Assembly (NCBI GenBank): GCA_031761405.1 | Contig: JASEVX010000008.1 | Coordinates: 76,096,744-76,160,743, forward strand | DNA length: 64,000 nucleotides | Direction: 5' to 3' | DNA from: Serripes groenlandicus | Taxonomy: Eukaryota; Mollusca; Bivalvia; Cardiida; Cardiidae | Shown: positions 37,330-49,695 of the stretch, in pieces | Position numbering within the stretch: position 1 is the stretch's first letter | Layout: every line of letters begins with the position of its first letter | Made by a program: the position numbers and the translations under genes | The notes under the pieces: generated by a model | The model's database searches: none | Seen by the model: only the letters and a program-made list of their open reading frames with translations | Told to the model about the DNA's origin: nothing

Positions 37330-37867
37330 CAACGGCGATGCGAGCGTTTAACATGCACGCTAACTCTTTCACTGAGCTCTGCGTAAAGTCTGTCAAAACA
37401 CCCATGGCATATTTGTGAGATTTACATTGTTAGTTCGATTTGTTTTCGTCACCAGGGGCGGATCCAGGATTTCGGCTTATATTATAACTATGTTTCATGT
37501 GAGTGAATTAATTATTATAAATCTATAATGTTTAACAAATCGCATAAAATAAGAATTAAAAAAAAAAAAAAAGAACAGTTCCTATTAGGACTCGAACTCG
37601 CGTCCATAAGTAGTCCATGATTAGTAGTTCTACACGCTCTCCATTGCACCACGGTACTTTGATACAACTTTGAGCGTTACTTTCGTATATATATTAAGCT
37701 AACTGAATGCGCGCGTATGTAAACCATGATCTATAATTAGAAAGCCTCTTTGATCATCGTTATCATGTTGGAAAAAGGAGAAACAACGGCGATGCGAGCG
37801 TTTAAAATGCACACTGACTATTTCACTGAGCTCTGCGTAGTGGCATATTTGTGAGATTAACATTGTT
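37330..37867. repeat. Direct repeat pair inside the LINE-splitting insertion
   Basis: A segment beginning CAACGGCGATGCGAGCG occurs at 37330-37430 and again at 37784-37867, the second with a roughly 20-bp deletion. Between them, 37586-37664 contains a tRNA-like SINE head on the minus strand (GAGTTCGAGTCC B-box). Confidence 0.7.
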
Positions 37868-38198
37868 CTATACAGCGTGGGGTCGACTTCTAGTTAATGG
37901 GCATACGACTAAAATTCATACTCGTGGCTTATACGTACCTGCCGACAAATGAAATATATATGCGCGTACTGTTAATTTGATATTTTCTAGAAAATTGATT
38001 ATCTATGATGATTCGATAGTATAATTATGACTTCACTGTATTGAAATAACACGTAGAAGTCATTTTAATATCGAAAAAATACTAGGACTATTTAGGTGCA
38101 GCGAATGTGTATTCTAAGAGGAAGTGTAGTTTAACCGTGACTTCCGGAAAGAAAAACGATCGCGTTAACTGTATTATTTTTTGAGAAAAAATAATTCG

Positions 38199-38417
38199 TT
38201 AAAAATCAAAGTGGACAGATTCTACGACTTCTGAATATGTCTGGCCCCATACTTGCGCTCCGTAGCATAATATTGGTTTTATCATCGAGTCAAATAACTT
38301 AAAAAGATCTGTACAAGGAAAATAAATAACCAAATGTTCTCTGATATTTATAAATAAAAAAGTAGCTTTCCTGGCTTGAGCTGCCAGCTTTTGTTGAGCT
38401 GAAAACCATGACATCAT
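38199..38417 (-). pseudogene. LINE ORF2 fragment, post-polymerase region
   Basis: A 72-residue frame with FKLFDSMIKPILCYGAQVWG and ESVHFDF, a motif common just after the polymerase core of many animal LINEs. In the same orientation as 36444-37070 and upstream of it, so both belong to one copy that was split by a later roughly 1 kb insertion. The frame stops right after the motif. Confidence 0.75.
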
Positions 38418-38889
38418 ACTATATAGTATAATAGTAAAAGTGAAAAAAAATTATGAGCCTCTCCCCTGTGGTCCATATAATGGACACAATGTCGGTATTA
38501 AATCGAAGTCCATTCTATAATCTCGGTTTTCCAAAAATCTATATTTAACTTGGTCCTAATCCTGCACCAAAACATGCGAAAAAATTCCGATGCGTCCAGG
38601 GTCGAATCTGGTGTACGTAATGTTTGTCACACCAAAATACACATATGGGACAACATTTGACCATTTATCTATCGTATAAAGTAAACACAAACGGTCTTGC
38701 TCACGTTTTTATGTGTTTTAATCTCTTTTTAATCCACCTCTTAGAGGCCTGACGTTTAATAACTCACAATGTGGTCGATTTGAACTGAGGATAACCGAAT
38801 ACGGTAGTGTGGGTATTGTCATTAAAGTACACCAAAATGGATAGATATCATCAAGACAACATTCTGACAAAGTTTCAACTTGCTCAAAG

Positions 38890-39790
38890 TAACAAGAGGG
38901 CCAAGATGGCCCTAAATCGATCACCTAATTGATAGTAAATTAGTAGCAAATATTTAACTGCAAATATCTGAAAAATGTTATCAGGGAGTGCAAATGAAAC
39001 TGAAAGGAGTGGACACTTCTCAAGAAACAGCTTATCAGTAAAGGCCATTTATATCTTGAAATCTAACAAGAACTTTAATAAGAATGGAATTATAAAGTTT
39101 TTGTAATTTTGCACCTTTCCTGATGCCGCCTTGCTGCCCTGTTTTTCAACGAAATCAATATGGCTTCAACAGTTTATTTAGAGGGTCACTTAAGAAACAT
39201 TTCTACCAAATTATCTATAATCTTGCAATCGCACAAGTAGATTATGGAGGAAAAGGATTTTAAAATTTGGGTATTTTTCTCACTTTCTGATGCCGCAGCA
39301 ACCAAAGTTCTCAATGGAATTTAAATCTTTGAACAATTTTAAAAGAGGACCACCAAAGGAACATTCTTGTGATGTTTTGTGGAAATTGGTCTATTGGAAT
39401 GGTAGGAGTTGGTTGTCATTTGTAGCTAAAAGTTCAATTTACCCTTTTTGTGATGACGCCTGGTTGATATGATTGTGTAACCAATCAAAACGGCTTAAAC
39501 AAATTAAATAGAGGATCATTACAGTAAGATTCGTATTATATTTTCTTAAAATCAGACGAACACTTTCATAAAAATGGAATTTTCAAATTTTCAAATTTTG
39601 CCCCTTTTCTGATGCCGCCTGACTGCCATGTTTTTCGACCACTCAGTATGGCTTGAACAATTTTTATAGAGGGTCACCCAAGGAACATTTCTATCAAATT
39701 ATATTTGAATCTGACAGGCAGATTCGGAGGAGAAGATTTTTAAAATTTGGACATTTTGTCCCCTTTCTGATGCCGCAGCAATATTGGGGC
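38890..39790 (-). mobile_element. Helitron-like element, minus strand, with ~300-bp units
   Basis: On the minus strand the 3' end is AGGTGATCGATTTAGGGCC, hairpin GGGCCATCTTGGCCC, then CTTGTT. The interior repeats phrases such as GAGGGTCAC...AACATTTCTA and GATGCCGC. The 5' end was not found. The part beyond 39621 is mirrored at the window's right edge. A related fragment lies at 1-475. Confidence 0.65.
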
Positions 39791-41029
39791 CGTTGAATAG
39801 GCATGCGCACAAGACATGCATCGATTGTAAACATCAGCTAATATTGCAAAACTGAAAGTATACTCCCAGCCACTCGGTAAATCTCGAAAATTACCGCGAT
39901 TTGTCAAAGAAATAACCCTGTACAGGGTTTTCCCTAAGCTTTGAAACTTGAGGGTCAATGTGACCCCCATGTCATCAAAGTTGAGGGTCATCTTATAAAT
40001 GTTGGGGGTCCAAATTAGAACTTTATTATCAAGTGATTGATATAAAAAACATTAAAAAACAAGTGTGTTGTTCTTTGTTTTTATTATCCCTTTAATATTA
40101 TTTATGTCAGTTTGTGAAAAGTAATTGTGTACAAAAAAAAACACATATCTATAATTATTATTATATTAATTTGAGCCTAAAATGTATGCATGCAGCTTAC
40201 CTCTTTACCACTTTAATCTATCAAAATTCAATTCACAACGGATACAAATTTGAAATCTGTAACAAATTTTTTTTTCGGTTAAATAAACTAGACAAAATCG
40301 GTAAAACTAAATAAACGAAATATCGCCCAAACTTGTTTGAATAAGATATATAACTATTTCGTTAAATATCCATTTTGGTGTACTTTAATGACAATACCCA
40401 CAATACCGTATTCGGTTATCCTCAGTTCAAATCGACCACATTGTGAGTTATTAAACGTCAGGCCTCTATGAGGTGGATTAAAAAGAGATTGAAACACATA
40501 AAAATGTGAGTAAGACCGTTTGTGTTTACTTTATACGATAGATAAATGGTCAAATATTGTCCCATATGTGTATTTTCGTGTGACAAACATTACGTACACC
40601 AGATTCGACCCTGGAAGCGTCAGAATTTTTGCATGTTTTGGTGCAGGATTAGGACAAAGTTAAATATAGATTTTTGGAAAACCGAGATTATAGAATGGAC
40701 TTCGATTTAATACCGACATTGTGTCCATATATGGACGCACAGATGTTATTTTTGGGGGTCATTTTTGAGTATGCAAGCTTAAAGCGCGTGAAAAAAAAAA
40801 TCACATGATCTGTTTTGCCTGCAAAAATATCACGTGGTGTTATTTCTTCAAGTAGAAAGCGATTCCATTGGATGAATCTATCCTTTTAACTGTCTCGCGA
40901 GATTACAAATTAGCGAAGCAACAATAGAGCAAAATAAAAAAAATCTTCCAACACTTTTTGCAATAAAATTAATTTGGGTCGGTCGGTAAAGGGCAAACAA
41001 ACGTAATTTTAATTTAGGCCTTCTAAGCT

Positions 41030-41440
41030 ATGTTGACACATTCAGAGCCATTTTCAGAATATGCTGTATTTTCTGAAATTGAAAGTAAAATTCAGTGCGG
41101 GATAAGGGTCACCTTTGATTCGACCTTCTAGCTTTGTCAAAAAATCCGCTGTGGTCGAGTGGTTAGCGTCGGGGATTTCGAAACCGGGTGTCCCGGGTTC
41201 GATCCCCTGTCGCGGCACTACGGTCATGGTGGAGTGCCCTTGGGCAAGGCACATTTTCTAGCCTAGTACTGGTTTGTTTACCCAGGGATCATGAATAATT
41301 AAAATTAATTGCGCGCTAAATGACCTTAGCTGTCGATGCGCCATAAAACAATATACATTCATTCATTCATTGTCAAAAAATGATGAACTTGTGAGTTTGT
41401 TTTGCTTTTTTGGTAGTTCTAAGAACGAACTTCAGTTTGA
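41030..41440. repeat. Dispersed repeat (host of the SINE)
   Basis: TATGTTGACACATTCAGAGCC through GTGAGTTTGTTTTGC. A second copy is at 45424-45575 and a weaker one at 33440-33600. Comparing copies fixes the SINE and tandem-core insertion points. Mirror copies lie in the right arm. Confidence 0.75.
41146..41369 (+). mobile_element. tRNA-derived SINE with 12-bp target duplication (left arm)
   Basis: The head (41146-41217) is tRNA-Ser/Leu-like with A-box TGGTCGAGTGG and B-box GGTTCGATCCC, but the acceptor stem does not pair well. The body includes CCTAGTACTGGTTTGTTTACC and the 3' tail is ATTC repeats. TTGTCAAAAAAT is duplicated exactly at 41134-41145 and 41370-41381. A related empty copy of the host repeat is at 45424-45575. 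Confidence 0.88.
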
Positions 41441-41940
41441 TACAGGTATATGTGTTAATTCATTTGCTAGTAACGAACCATAACCCATAATGCTATAATG
41501 GTCGCCTATGGAAAATGATTTATTTCCCTTTGACCTAAAGCAGGGCTTAGTTTTCAGTACTTTTTCCCCCTTTTCGCTCATTTTCATCTTTTGTACTCCT
41601 TGTATACAAACGAAATTTTGAGACATTCCTCATCAAACCTTTATTAAATGGAATATTCATACAAATTTTTGCTAAAGCTGGAGAATGCCGTAGAAAAACA
41701 CTCTGGGACATCCGGGGAGGATCAGAATGCCTGGAGTGAATGGGTTACACAGACAGAGATGGTTATCCTGCCAAGAGGGTTACTTGGCCTGATGGCAGAT
41801 GTACACAGACCCGTGATCAGCGGTTGATCTTGATGATTAGACATGGGTCCGAGCTGGTAGAGGTTGACACACATAGAAATTGCATGGATGTCAGTCACCT
41901 CTGTCACAATATGAGATGCATAAAAAGAAGGTCATCTTAC

Positions 41941-44533
41941 CGTTGAACCCAATTAGGTTAACACTGGGCGTTGTCAGTGTGTGGCCAGAGGGTCCTGCCT
42001 TGGGCACGAGCCTGCATGCATCTTCTGATGTAGGTACACTTCTTCGCCTCAACTTCATTTGTTTCTGAGCATATCCATCATGGTCAGTGTTGGCCCCGAC
42101 TTGTATAATGTGTGGCACATTTTGGGTCTTAGTCCGTGTTTTTCGTATATGCGCCGTCAGTTGATTTTTCACATAATTTTTCTGCTCACGATGCTTTTCG
42201 TACAGTTTGAATAGCCACTGTCTTTGTAGCTTACGCTTCAATTGGAATTCCATGGACTTTTTGCGTGTTTCTTCTTTTCAGAGTAAGTTTGGAGTGACTC
42301 TAGCTGACGGTCAGCACTACTTCCTAAAGGAATTGCACAATACGCCAGCAGAACAAAGTTTGCGCAAGGAATTTCCGGGTCCATTATTAACAAAGTGTAG
42401 GGCACTGTGTGCACGTGACTGGAAGTTCCTGGAAAACGTCTTGTCTTTGGGTAAGGAACGTTTAATGGCTCTATTTGTCCCCTCAACTTTTTGTGTGTTG
42501 GTATTAACCCTGGTTAGTTGGACCATTTCATCTCCAAGGCGATATTCAATCATCTCCATGAAGATTTTCTTGTTCTCCTCCTTCTTTATGTCTATTTTGA
42601 TTGTGCTGAATAGAAAAATACTGTTGAAAGGCTAGTAATTATTCGTTTCCCCTTTGCACACTGCTGAATTGATCCTGCACAGACTGTGATTCCCTGCAAA
42701 GCATTGCTTTATAAATAGTGAACATCATGACGCGTGTGTCATCTAGGATATTTTTCGATTTCTTCTTGATGATATAATAGAGTTCAGGCCCTGACAGCGT
42801 TTGCTCATGTCTAATGCGAACCTGTTTTGTGTGTACTGCCGTTATGGTTTGGTTTTCTCTGGCATGATTGTGGTAACCTTGTTTGATGATTTGATGTACT
42901 TTCGCTGATTAGCACCGAGATGCCTTGTGTCAAGTTGGTGCACAGGAACAGTTTTTGTATATATACAGACACGTGGAGCTGGTGTGCCGCCTGAAACGAT
43001 TTTCCATTTCCATCTGTGGTGACAAATTTTACCTCCATGCTATCATTTTTAAGGTTGCGGAAGCATGTTTCGGCCCATTGTTGCTCATCCTCAATATTTG
43101 TCTCCAAACTGACAGTTGCTGAACATTTACCGTCCTGAATATCACATTGCCCTACATCCTCATTTGTGTGAAAACCATGCTTGAAGCATAATTTACTGAC
43201 TGCCTCGACTGCCACCAATTGCTTACGTGGGGTAATATTTTCCGCCACTGTTACAATGCACTGGGTTGCGGGCTGAAATCAGGTTCTTCCAACTCCAGAA
43301 TAAAGGTTGTTGTTATATACGCCGTCTACCTGCACAGGAATCTCATTTTCCGGCCGACCTTGCCACCGGTTAATTTTTCGCAATTGCTGCAGTCGTTTGG
43401 ACATGTCAGCCTTATTCTCAGCAACAATGACTTCACTAGCTGCTTTGCTACTGTTTGTTACGCCCTGATGTGATGGGCCCCTACTATTTCCACCAGCAAA
43501 AAGTCCAACGATACTAGATCCCCCAATCGGGGTTTGAGTCAACGCTATATTTAAGCTCAGATTTACTGTAGCCATCTTGCGACCTCGTCTCTTTGTTGGG
43601 GAAGATATCTTTGTGTAAACCTTGAGCTTTTTAGACACATATAATCATGTTTAATATGCCATTCTCTCCCTCCAAACGAGACCTCTTCGGTTTTCATTTT
43701 TCTTGTTGAATGTGAGATTCCCTCGACAGTTTGGAAAACTGGCCCTGTTCTCCAAATTGACCATATTAAACATCTCTTAAGAGCTTTGCGACGTGAAATA
43801 TTTTGTAGCAGTCATGCTCCTGGCTGAAATTGAGTATAAAAACAAGTCTATTTCCTCATTTTGGTTAATTTACATGACCTATTCTCGTATGAAAACACCT
43901 CTGCAGCAGGCATAATTTGAAATTATTGCGGGAAAAGGTGGATATGATTATATTGAGCAATAATCTCCTTTTCGCAGGACGTTTTCTCTCTCAAAGTTAA
44001 CCTATGGATTGACTCAATTTCATTGTATTTCCTTCATCTGCTTTGGGTTTGAATTAGTCTGTATATGGAATATCATGGGTGAACTGAAAACCTCTTGAAT
44101 TAGCTTTGAGTGCATAAGGTCTACCGAGTTATCTCCCTTTGACGATAAACTTGAAGAATTTAATGCACTTTCAACTCCTTAATTATCTCTCAAAATTGCA
44201 GAAATCAAGTCAATGTCAGTTTAAAGGTATATTTCTATGCTGTATAATGTGTACTCACCCCAAATAACTTGTGTTTCTGCTTCCAGTACACTTGTACTCT
44301 GGCTGTTTGAGTCTTGGGCGCAACAACATGACGTCTAGTTTCTGGTCTGTTGAAGTTGACGTAGATGCCATTGCATCATGAACAACTGGGTCTACATCCA
44401 TTTATTCAGCCTCTTCCACAGTCGGTCTTACATATTCACTGTTAGGAGTCAATTTAAAAACACTTTGACGTCCCAACCTACATTTATTGCCAAGTTTGAA
44501 CATGGGTTTTCTCCTTTTCTTATCACCTTTCAT
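41941..44533 (-). pseudogene. Mutator-like (MULE) transposase relic, left-arm copy
   Basis: Mirror image of the right-arm relic. First exon 44259-44533, main body about 41941-43638, with the same internal stops and frame changes wherever the two were compared. Sharing the same breaks shows the transposase was already dead before the arms were duplicated. Longer open frames on the plus strand here (for example 42207-42635) are antisense shadows. Confidence 0.8.
43910..44005. repeat. Small palindromic MITE copy in the left arm (mirror 59616-59711)
   Basis: GCAGCAGGCATAATTTGAAA, TTGCGGGAAAAGG, ATTGAGCAATAATCTCC, then CCTTTTCGCAGGACGTTTTC. It sits in the intron between the first and second parts of the Mutator relic, so it is probably a later insertion. 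Confidence 0.65.
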
Positions 44534-45574
44534 GATGAAAAACCTCCAAAAACTCAATTTATATGAACAAATAAGTATGTATCGGATTGTATCCTGTTTT
44601 AATGCTTACTATAGACTGAGTCATGTCTAAGACACAAAGAGCCCCTTCCATGGAAGTCAATATGTCATAAAACCTATTAGACTAGCACATTTGAGAGTCC
44701 CTTATCTCAAGGACTGGACCTGCTCACAGTGCTCAGGTGTTAACAAAATTAAAAAATGATAAGATAACAGTGTAGGAAATACCTATGAGACATTGCTGCT
44801 AACATCTGGAACAGATTTATGCCAAAACTGACTTTTGAATGTATGATACATGTAAAATAATGTGAAAAAGAATGAAATTTTAAAGCAAATGTGGGCATTA
44901 AATGTTAATTAACATCAGCACATTTAAGTTTTCAATGACTACTAGAGCATTTGACATGTTAAAAACACCCAAACAGACTGAAAACTAACAAAAAAAACAT
45001 TCGAGGTTGGATTTATAAGTCCCTTTTTAAGAATTAAAAAATTCTATTTTTGGTCAAGGGAGGCCATCCTATTATAAGTGTACAGAATAGCACAGTGCAC
45101 GGAGGGTATTTAAAGGGAAATTGCTACTTTTCCATAACCATTCAAGCAAATTGATTGAAATTGTTTTTGTTAGTCCGCAATAGACGGCCATATACTAAAA
45201 TGTAAAAAGTATGCTGTTTATCGAAAAACAGAATTTGATTTAGGTCAAAGGGAAGTAAATCTGATTGGCTTGCTGGGCAGACAATTTTGTCCGGCGAATT
45301 TCAGATGAATATATGGGATTGAAGTTGTCTCCTATGGACAATAATGATTTTGTTGGAAGTTGAAAGTGCTGTTTATTAAGTTGAATAACCTTTGACTGAT
45401 TTATAATAAAAAATAGTGTTTGCTTTTAGATATGTTGACACATTAAGAGCCATTTTCAGAACATGCTGTATTTTCTGAAATTGAAAGTACAATTCAGTGC
45501 GGGATAAGGGTCCCCTTTGATTTGACCTCCTAGATCTGTCAAAGAACGGTGAACATGTGAGTTTGTTTTGCGTT

Positions 45575-46137
45575 TTAGCTCACCTATGCACGAAGTGCAA
45601 GGTTAGCTATTGTGATCACATTTTGTCCGGCGTCCGTCCGTCGTGCGTCGTGCATCATCAACATTTGAGCTTGTTAACACTCTACGGGCTACATTTTGCA
45701 TCCAATCTTCATGAAAGTTTATCAGAACGATCATCTCCATAAAATCTTGGACAAGTTCGAAACTGGGCCATATGAGGTCAAAAACTAGGTCACTAGGTCA
45801 AATTGAAGGGAAATCTTGTTAACACTGGAGGCCACATTTTCAACTTGAGCATGTTGAAACTTTATCAGAATGTTTGTCTTGATGATATGTAGGTCAAGTT
45901 CGAATATGGGTTATGCCAGGTCAAAAACTAAGTCACTAGGTCAAATGGAAGGAAAATCTTGTTAACACTTTGGATGCCGCATTTTTGGCAAATAATGGCA
46001 ATTTTCCAAGTATAAGTATAAGCTATTGTTTACGTATAAGGTTTTTTTTACCTTATATAAAAGGGGCCAGTTAACAGCCCCTTCCCCTCGGAAAATAAGC
46101 ATAGTTTTTCCCCTAAAAATATAAATTCCCCTCCGAT

Positions 46138-46168
<31 letters not shown>

Positions 46169-46560
46169 CCGTCGTGCGTCGTCAACATTTCAGCTTGTTA
46201 ACACTCTACAGGCTACATTTTGCATCCAATCTTCATGAAAGTGTATCAGAACATTCATCTCCATCAAATCTTGGACAAGATCGAAACTGGGCCATATGAG
46301 GTCAAAAACGAGGTCACTAGGTCAAATTGAAGCGAAATCTTGTTAACACTCTGGAGGCCACATTTTCAACTTGATGATATGTAGGTCAAGTTCGAACATG
46401 GGTCATGTCGGGTTAAAAAGTAGGTCACTAGGTCAAATTGAAGGAAAATCTCGTAAACACTCCAGAGGCCGCAATTTTTGCTTCAGCAGCTTGAAATTTA
46501 GTCAGAATGTTGAGCTGAATGATATCTAGGTCAAGTTTGAATAAAGGGTCATGCCGGTGT
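45575..46560 (+). mobile_element. Tandem-core element in the left arm (AGCTCACCT start)
   Basis: Starts TTAGCTCACCTATGCACGAAG with GTCCGTCCGTCGTGCGTCG following, typical of bivalve repeats. It is inserted in a dispersed repeat whose uninterrupted copy is near 41030-41440. An unrelated A-rich/TA-rich insert sits at 46004-46170. The 3' hairpin end is missing. The mirror copy at 57416-58046 lacks 351 bp. Confidence 0.65.
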
Positions 46561-49430
46561 CGTATAGTATTATGACCCCCGCGGTTAAATGACCCGCGGG
46601 TCGTTTTACCGCTATTGTAAAATGACCCGCCCTATTGTAAAATGACCCCCCCCCCCCCCTATTTTTTCCGTCTTATTCCTTTTTATTTGTTTGGAACAAA
46701 CAAATTTAGTGATAGCTGAAATTCTGAAGCCATACGTCTTATGGAAAATTCCCTAAATTTCATACGCGTGAAAGTAGTACTCAATACTTGCTCTTACTTT
46801 TCAAATGTATCACGATATTTGAAATAATGATATATTTATATCGTCTTTGTTTTCTTATGTGGTTCTTATACTCAAAGAGAATTTGTAAATAAAATGAAAC
46901 ATTGTATTTTAAAACGTGAACGCGGAGAGATTTATAAATCTCAATGAGTGAACTGCTAGAGGGAGAACTATTTCCGATTTAAGCTCCAGATACGGTATAT
47001 GAATTTTCAATCACGCATTGAAAATGTAGATAAAAACAGAATTGAAAATATTTTCTTTGTGCCTTGTCGGCCATATAAATATAGTATAAAGAATTAAAAA
47101 AGCAAATATGTGCGTCATAAAATGCATTTAAAATGAGAGTAACACATTTGCAGAGAAATCGTGATCGTCGAATTCTATTTATAAATACAACGCTATGGGG
47201 GGAGGGTCTAAAGTGCGGACGCGATCTGCGGACAAATACATTATAGAGGGAAAATGCGGACAAATGCAATATAGAGGGAAAATGCGGACGCTATAGAATA
47301 TAGAGCAAATCTGCGGACGCTATGATTTGTTGTAAAAAATGTTTAATTAAAGATGGGCAAATGTGTATAATTTGTTACATATGATCATATCCGGGGTTTT
47401 CTTTGTAAATATATAATGTGTTTGATTGCTTTTATCAGTGATATAGATTAAAACAAAAGTCAAGATCATGCTGAAATGGAATCTCTTTGTAAAGTGTTTT
47501 AACGACTTTCCTCTTTATATCATATCTATAGATATCAATAACGCGAATTGATGGATTGATTTTCCGACAAGTAAATGTCTTTTGAAGTATCTACAGCGGA
47601 CGAAATTTGAAAACATTGCAAGAATAGAATAGGTTGCTAGTAACTAGCCATAGGTTTTGCTTCAATTATATCCTCTCCTTAACAATCGATTGAAGGGTCA
47701 TTCTAGTTATTGTTTGGCCTCTTCATTTTCTACTTTGTAACTTTCAACAGTTTTCCATGTGCCATACTACGAGGCAAATGATCCATGCAACATTCTATTA
47801 TGTAGGGTACTTGGAAGGGGCAGAACAATTTAAATAACAAATAAACAATAAGTATATATATATATACAACACTTTTAATCTTAATTTGTTTCTAGTAATT
47901 ATATATATATATACAACAATAATACTAATCTATAACAAATAATTTAAATGTTTTTTTCTTGCTGTGTAAACAGTAAAAAGCAACATATATTGAAAACATT
48001 GTGGGAAAAGGAGAATTTGCTAAATTATTTAAACAATTTCTTAATTCCCATAACCTTTCTTTACCGTCGTATAAACCAAATTTGTATTTGAAGGCTGTTA
48101 TAAGTAATCAAAGCGCTGAAAGCGCTGATGCTATAGGGGGCATATGTAAGTTGAAAACATATGGCATAGATCATATGGACAAACATTGTTGAAACAATGA
48201 AACAATGACCTTTAAACAAACCAAACCAAAAATGTTTGAAGCAACACATTTTGCCTGCCAATAACATATACCTCATTTGTCAAAGTTTTACCCTTTTCTT
48301 GTATAAACAAAATATCGAAGGACAAAAGATTGACAAAAAAAAACCGAGCAGCTACCCTTAATTAAAATATTTCTAGTTCAGAAATCACTAAAGATCCACA
48401 ATGTATATTGTAATCATGCTGATAAATCAAAGACGATCGAAAGCATGATAGAGTTATGTTTCTTTTGCACTGCACAATTGCAGCTCTGAGTTTCCTATAC
48501 ACCAAGTCTTAAATTGATATATTGGACATATATTGAGACAATAACCGAAGAAATGAAAAAATTGAGTTTACACCTAAAAAACAGATTAGATTTGACGAAG
48601 TACAAAGCTTGGGGAAGCACTCATTAACGAAGGGAATTTCACGGATGTGTTGCTTATAATAAGTGAGAACATTGAAAGACAAAAATATACACACTCCAAA
48701 CGCAGCATGCTAAATTTATGGTTATGGTGCACTGCAAATCTGTAGGTCATAAGTTACCTACAAACCAAGTTTGAAATTGATACAATGAAAGTTAATTGAG
48801 ACAATCGCTGAACTAAATAAGGAAAAATGGAGATAACTGAAAAAACAGACCAGAGTTATGTACCTAGTACTTTGCCGTTCTCCTGATCACACGGGTATAA
48901 TTGTGACCACTTTGAAATAAATCTGCCATACAGAAACAACGTGTTAACCAATACATGCAATCCATGACGGACGGACGAATGCACATTCAGGCAGACAGCC
49001 GGCCGGACGCCGGATTATACCTCCAAGCTTTACAGACGGAGACAACTCATAAAGTATTGATTACAGAAGACTGGTCCGATGCGTCAAAACACGTCAGCTT
49101 AGATTATGGTATTTGTAAAGTATTTGCAATTTAATTGTATCTCCGAAACGGGACCGGACCGTCAAGGTTAATTTTCAAAAACCTATTTAGACTACATTTC
49201 TAGTTTATTTGTCAACAGATACATCTAGGACTATATTACACGTTGATGAACGTTTAGTCATAAATTAACGCAAATGCATATACATTATAATTTTAGTCCC
49301 AAAATCGCTAGAAGCTTCTCAATTATAAAATAAATAATGACCTTGCGGTTATAACTCGGATGTGTTGACAAATTCGGCCAAATTTCTTTCCGACGTTTGA
49401 CAAAAGTCAATGCGACATTCGTCTTTCACC
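46560..49430. other. Left-arm unique sequence (mirror 54543-57416)
   Basis: Contains a C-run (46646-46659), short GTCCGCA/TGCGGAC repeats near 47215-47320, TA repeats near 47855 and 47900, and a half-copy of the small palindromic MITE at 47990. Frames of up to 96 codons show no known domain. No gene supported. Confidence 0.55.
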
Positions 49431-49595
49431 AATGGGCTAAGTCTATGTGGAAACGCAGCCAGTTGCTTGGGAAGATTGTTGTGAGGAGTACTGGTTTGAG
49501 AAAACCAGGAAATACATTTGTAGGTGAACTGGCCGCCGTGATATGACTGAAGAAATGTTAAAAACGGCGTTAAACCCCAATCAATCAATGTTGAA
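49430..49595 (+). mobile_element. SINE fragment in the left arm (mirror 54378-54543)
   Basis: Ends GCCGCCGTGATATGACTGAA...AACGGCGTTAAACCCCAATC and AATC repeats, the common bivalve SINE tail. The mirror copy is in the right arm. An unrelated-looking 122-codon frame on the opposite strand is incidental. Confidence 0.6.
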
Positions 49596-49611
49596 ATTAA
49601 CTTATCTATAA

Positions 49612-49659
49612 TTATGTCTCCCCCTGTATACAGGGGAGATATATTGTTTTTGTCCTTGA

Positions 49660-49695
<36 letters not shown>

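Larger units (their letters stand above)
36300..38469. mobile_element. MITE with 40-bp perfect terminal inverted repeats, split by a LINE
   Basis: The 40 bp at 36300-36339 (ACAGGGGAGAGGCTCATAAT...) are the exact reverse complement of 38430-38469. Flanks carry GTCCATA on both sides, a 7-8 bp target duplication. The uninterrupted site is seen at 40730-40745. A 5'-truncated LINE (36340-38420) now fills the interior. The terminus and duplication length suggest a hAT- or P-like non-autonomous element; superfamily uncertain. Confidence 0.75.
36075..41021. mobile_element. Long-inverted-repeat element, interrupted by nested insertions
   Basis: The ends are inverted copies starting AGGCCTAAATTAAAATTACG and continuing through a TTTGCCCTTTACCGACC motif. 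The inverted match resumes inside: 38478-38841 pairs with 40371-40738. The left end is split by the insertion at 36300-38469. No clear target duplication and no transposase was found. The right half lies inside the left palindrome arm, so it also appears at about 62600-64000. Confidence 0.65.

Noticed and set aside
41146..41217. A genuine tRNA-Ser gene
   Set aside because: Good A and B boxes, but poor acceptor-stem pairing, and it is joined to a SINE body with a target duplication.
42207..42635. 142-codon frame with hydrophobic C-terminus (and mirror 60986-61414)
   Set aside because: Antisense to the Mutator-like transposase relic, whose sense-strand motifs are recognisable.
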